From: Cymodocea nodosa
Lineage: Eukaryota > Streptophyta > Magnoliopsida > Alismatales > Cymodoceaceae
Direction: 5' to 3'
Assembly (NCBI GenBank): GCA_036874045.1
Contig: CM072338.1
Span: 16,638,501 to 16,702,500, forward strand
DNA length: 64,000 bases
Numbering within the stretch: the stretch's first letter is position 1; every line of letters starts with the position of its first letter. A program made the translations under genes and the position numbers. Positions 60,901 to 64,000 of this stretch are shown here, one piece after another. The notes below the pieces were generated by a model. That model was not told the origin of the DNA. It did not search any database and saw only the letters and a program-made list of their open reading frames with translations.

Positions 60901-62101
60901 CAAGTATATAGTTGTCGACTATAGGCTCCAACTACTACCACACTATCCTCTGCTCTTGATAGTAAGTTTGCCACCACACAGGATGATCTTCCTATTACTT
61001 TAAGGAAGGGCACCCACTTCTGTATCTAACATCCCTTGTCCAATGTTGTTTCCTATGCTAACATTTACCCTACTTTTTGCTATTATGCCTTAACCATCTC
61101 TATAGAGTCTTTATCTTTAGGACTTCAGGATGCTCTCACTATTCATAGGAAGGTCACTATAGATGATGAAATGCAAACTTTTCTTTCTTGTGATACTTGG
61201 AATATTGTCTCTCACCTTGAAAGAACAAATGTTGTCACCTATAGATGGATTTATACTATCAAGTGTAAGCTTGATGATAGTGTTGACAAATACAAAGCAC
61301 GTATGGTAGTTAGAGATTTTTCTTAGGAATATGGAGTGAATTACTTGAAAACTTTTTCTTTTGTGGCTTACCTTGATTCCATTCTAGTGCTACTTTCCAT
61401 GGCAGTTAATCAGTCATGACCACTAGTTCAACTTGATGTTAAGAATGTCTTTTTCTATAATGATTTAAATGAAATTGTTTACATGGAGCAACCTTAAGGT
61501 TATATTGCTCAAGGAGTGATGCAATAGGCTTATTTGCTTCATAAGGCCACATATGGGCTCAAATAGAGTCCAAAAGCTTGATTTGAAAAATTTTACACTA
61601 TGATGCAGAGTGATGGCTTTGACAACTAACATGTTGATCACTCTATCTTTGTTAAGAAAACTTTAAGAGGAATTGCCTTACTTGCAATCTATGTAGATGA
61701 TATGCTTCTAGTAGGTAGTAATATGCAGGACATTGATGAGACAAAGTGTTTCTACAAAAGACATGGGCAAACCAATATATTTTCTAGGGATTGAAATAGC
61801 CTACTCTAAGGGAAGACTCTCCTTATCTCAACGAAAGTATGCTCTAGACTTGTTGAAAGAAACTAACCTTAAAGGGTGTCAACTAGAGAATATCTTCATA
61901 GAACAAAATCACTCTTTTTATGATGAAAACTCTCTATTATTTGAAAATCCAAGTAGATATAGACAATTGGTTGGCAAACTTATCTACTTGATAATTAAGA
62001 AACCAAACATCACATTTATAGTAAACTTATTAAGCCAATTCATGCATGTCCCAAGACAAGTTCATTTACAAGGTGTTGTTTGTGTATTATCATATGTTAT
62101 G
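57926..62101 (+). mobile_element. Copia element 2 (inserted into element 1), 3' end displaced
   Basis: The 5' LTR runs from about 57926 (TGTTAATGTC) to 58084 and contains a TATA-like GTATATATTTAG. The primer site near 58088 is TGGTATTAAAGTA. Gag is readable at 58640-59350 (LQEYYSIIKGLINELNLY, then a zinc-knuckle remnant, CGKVRHRFEKCW, which has lost its first cysteine spacing). Integrase is at about 60060-60500 (YYVVFVDDYFHATWIYSL; TDNALKL). The RT domain is at about 61130-61720 (TFLSCDTWNIVSHLE, AIYVDDMLLVGSN) and RNase H begins near 61960 (LVGKLIYLI). Many stops are present. It is interrupted at 62101 by element 3. Confidence 0.8.
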
Positions 62102-62335
62102 TGGGGGAAAAAGAGAAAACGATAAAAACTAATCATATAACACCAAGATTTACGTGGTTTCCCAACTTGGGTACGTCCACGGATGGAGAGAGATTTGATT
62201 TTCTTATTCAAATGGAGTACAAAAGAAATCAGCCACCCTCATGGATGCCCTAGGTCCATGCTTAAATAGTATGGACAATGCAATTGGTCAAATGACCAAA
62301 ATACCCTTACACTAATTCAAGTCATATATTCAACA
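62102..62335 (-). repeat. 3' LTR of Copia element 3 (234 bp)
   Basis: On minus it starts TGTTGAATATATGACTTG directly after the polypurine tract and ends TTTTTCCCCCACA at 62102. The flanking word TTATG (62097-62101) is the candidate target duplication; its partner would be beyond 64000. Confidence 0.75.
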
Positions 62336-64000
62336 ATCTCCACCTTGACTTGAATTATATCTCCACCTTGAGCAAAGCTCTCCATTACAATGACCCACGA
62401 AGGGTCAGCAACATCCATATATGTTGAGCAAGTCAAGACAATGCTTGAACTTACTTTCAATCACCCCTTTTGTGAACATATCAGCTGGATTGTCTTTGGT
62501 GTTGATCTTCAAAATCTTTATTCTGTCTTTACTTCTAAGAAAGTGATATTTGACATCAATGTGTTTTGTACGATTATGAAACACATTGTATTTTACCAAA
62601 CAAATAGCACTCAGACTGTCGCAGAAGATATCAGCTCTGTCGATTTGTAATCCAAAGTCTCCTAGTAACCCTTTTAGCTAGATTCCTTCCTTTGCAGCTT
62701 CAGTCATTGCCATGTACTCAACCTCGGTAGTGGAGAGCGAAACTGTAGGCTGAAGTGTAGATTTCCAACTGACAACTGAACCTGCCACTGTAAAAACATA
62801 TCCTGTTAAAGATCTTCTCTGGTCAACATCTCCAGCAAAGTCTGAATCTGAATATCCTACCATATTGCAGCTTTGTTTAACACCATATATCAATCCAACA
62901 TCTGGAGTTCCTTTCAAGTATCTGAAAATCCTCTTTACAGCCTGCCAATGGATCTTCCCTGAATTTGACATAAATCTGTTTACCACACTAAGAGGATAGG
63001 CCAAATCTGGGCGAGTACATACCATTGCATATATCAAGCTCCCAATAACTTGAGAATAAGGAACACGCTGCATCTATTCATTTTCTGATTGTGTTTGAGG
63101 TGTCATAGCTGAAGATAATCGGAAATTCCTGTCATAGGGTGTTCCAATAGCTTTACTAGAAGTCATTCCAAATCTATTCAAGATCTTCTGTACATAGTTG
63201 TACTGATGGAGAAACAGCTTTCTAGCACTTCTATCACGATGTATCTCCATCCCTAGGATCTTGCCTGTAGCTCCTAAGTTTTTCATTGCAAATTCAGACT
63301 TCAAGGTTTTCTTCAAATCCTGTATAACATTGATATCTTTGGATACTATTAAGATATCATCAACATACAAGAGCAAGTATACATGTGTGTCATGATTTAA
63401 GTGTGATATACACACATGAGTCAAAAGAGATATGTAGAAAACCAACTTTGGTAATAAAAGAATCAAATCTTTTATACCATTGTCTTGGAGATTGCTTAAG
63501 TCCATACAAGGACTTTTTAAGCTTGCAAACCAAATCTAATCTCCCTTTCTTTGCAAAACCAATTGGCTGTTCCATCCATATTTCTTCTTCTAAATCACCA
63601 TGTAGAAAGGCTGTTTTCATGTCAAGCTGTTCAAGTTCTAAGTTCTTTATTGCAACAATGGCCAAAAGGACTTTAATAGACGTGTGTTTGACGACTGGTG
63701 CAAATACTTCATTGTAATCAATGTCTTCCTGCTGAGAATAGCCTTTTGCCACTAGTCTTGCCTTGAATTATGTCCCGAGATTGCCTTGTGTTCCAAATTT
63801 TCTTTTAAACACCCACTTGCAATCTACAACATTCTTATCTTTTGGGCGCTTCACTAAATCCCATGTCTGATTTTTCTAAAAGGATTGAAGCTCCTCTTGC
63901 ATAGCTTCCATCCAATGAACAGCATCTAAATCCTTCATAGCAGCATCATATGTTGGAGGATCAATAGCTTCCTCCAGCTCACTTGCAGCCTGCAAGGCAA
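62102..64000 (-). mobile_element. Copia element 3 (youngest, inserted into element 2), partial
   Basis: It reads on minus and enters from the right edge of the window. It runs from the start of RT (EEAIDPPTYDAAMKD near 63970, LVAKGYSQQEDIDYNEVF near 63755), through ELEQLDMKTAFLHGDLEEE near 63620, LLYVDDILIVSKD near 63375-63335, GYSDSDFAGDVDQRRSLTGY near 62855-62800 and SLSTTEVEYMAMTEAAKEG near 62740, to the RNase H end, TKHIDVKYHFLR near 62560 and NPADMFTKG near 62490. A polypurine tract (AAGGTGGAGAT, 62346-62336) and the 3' LTR (62335-62102) follow. Only a few stops interrupt it, so it is much younger than elements 1 and 2. Its 5' part lies beyond the window. Confidence 0.88.

Overview
This is a window of nuclear DNA from a flowering plant. 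The evidence is spliced genes with GT-AG introns, plant-specific families (P-class PPR, CASP-like, class II formin with a PTEN-like domain, FBS/SKIP27-type F-box) and many decayed Copia elements primed by initiator tRNA-Met. AT-rich spacers and introns with GC-rich first exons hint at a non-grass monocot, but that is only a guess. Splice sites were read by eye from reading frame, GT/AG signals and family knowledge, without transcripts.

Layout. At 0.2-1.6 kb on minus lies a small conserved membrane protein with a probable intron in its leader. From 1.6 to 10.3 kb there is no host gene: an AT-rich repeat, a 3.4-kb solo LTR with matching 5-bp target duplications (3687-7132), a fold-back repeat and a 22-bp perfect palindrome. 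From 10.4 to 15.9 kb on plus is an eight-exon organellar threonyl-tRNA synthetase whose sixth intron is GC-AG. From 16.8 to 17.5 kb on minus, converging on it, is a three-exon F-box gene. From 18 to 24.9 kb there is spacer with an orphan exon-like block and a dead RTE-like LINE. Then come a two-exon ARM-repeat gene (25.0-26.5 kb, minus), a single-exon PPR gene (28.8-30.9 kb, minus) and, divergent from it, a CASP-like gene (31.8-32.3 kb, plus). A deleted Copia element on minus lies at 34.5-37.7 kb.

The largest gene is a class II formin on plus starting at 38998. I place 16 coding exons (about 1096 residues: PTEN-like domain, proline-rich FH1, most of FH2). Its last visible exon ends at 54532 in the middle of the conserved end of FH2, and I find no further exon. 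The last intron is therefore at least 9.4 kb and leaves the window, or the gene is broken. Its introns hold a decayed Copia with paired 160-bp LTRs, a short LTR pair, and a nested stack of three Copia elements (55.7-64.0 kb), the youngest inserted in reverse orientation.

The genes do not form a pathway. They are independent housekeeping and regulatory genes: organellar translation (ThrRS), probably organellar RNA processing (PPR), ubiquitin ligase adaptor (F-box), membrane scaffold (CASP-like) and actin nucleation (formin). I see no CRISPR array, operon-like cluster or clearly new biological system. The points most worth following are the formin's missing end, the orphan exon at 22.2-22.3 kb, the truncated last PPR repeat, and the regular 158-bp array inside the solo LTR.
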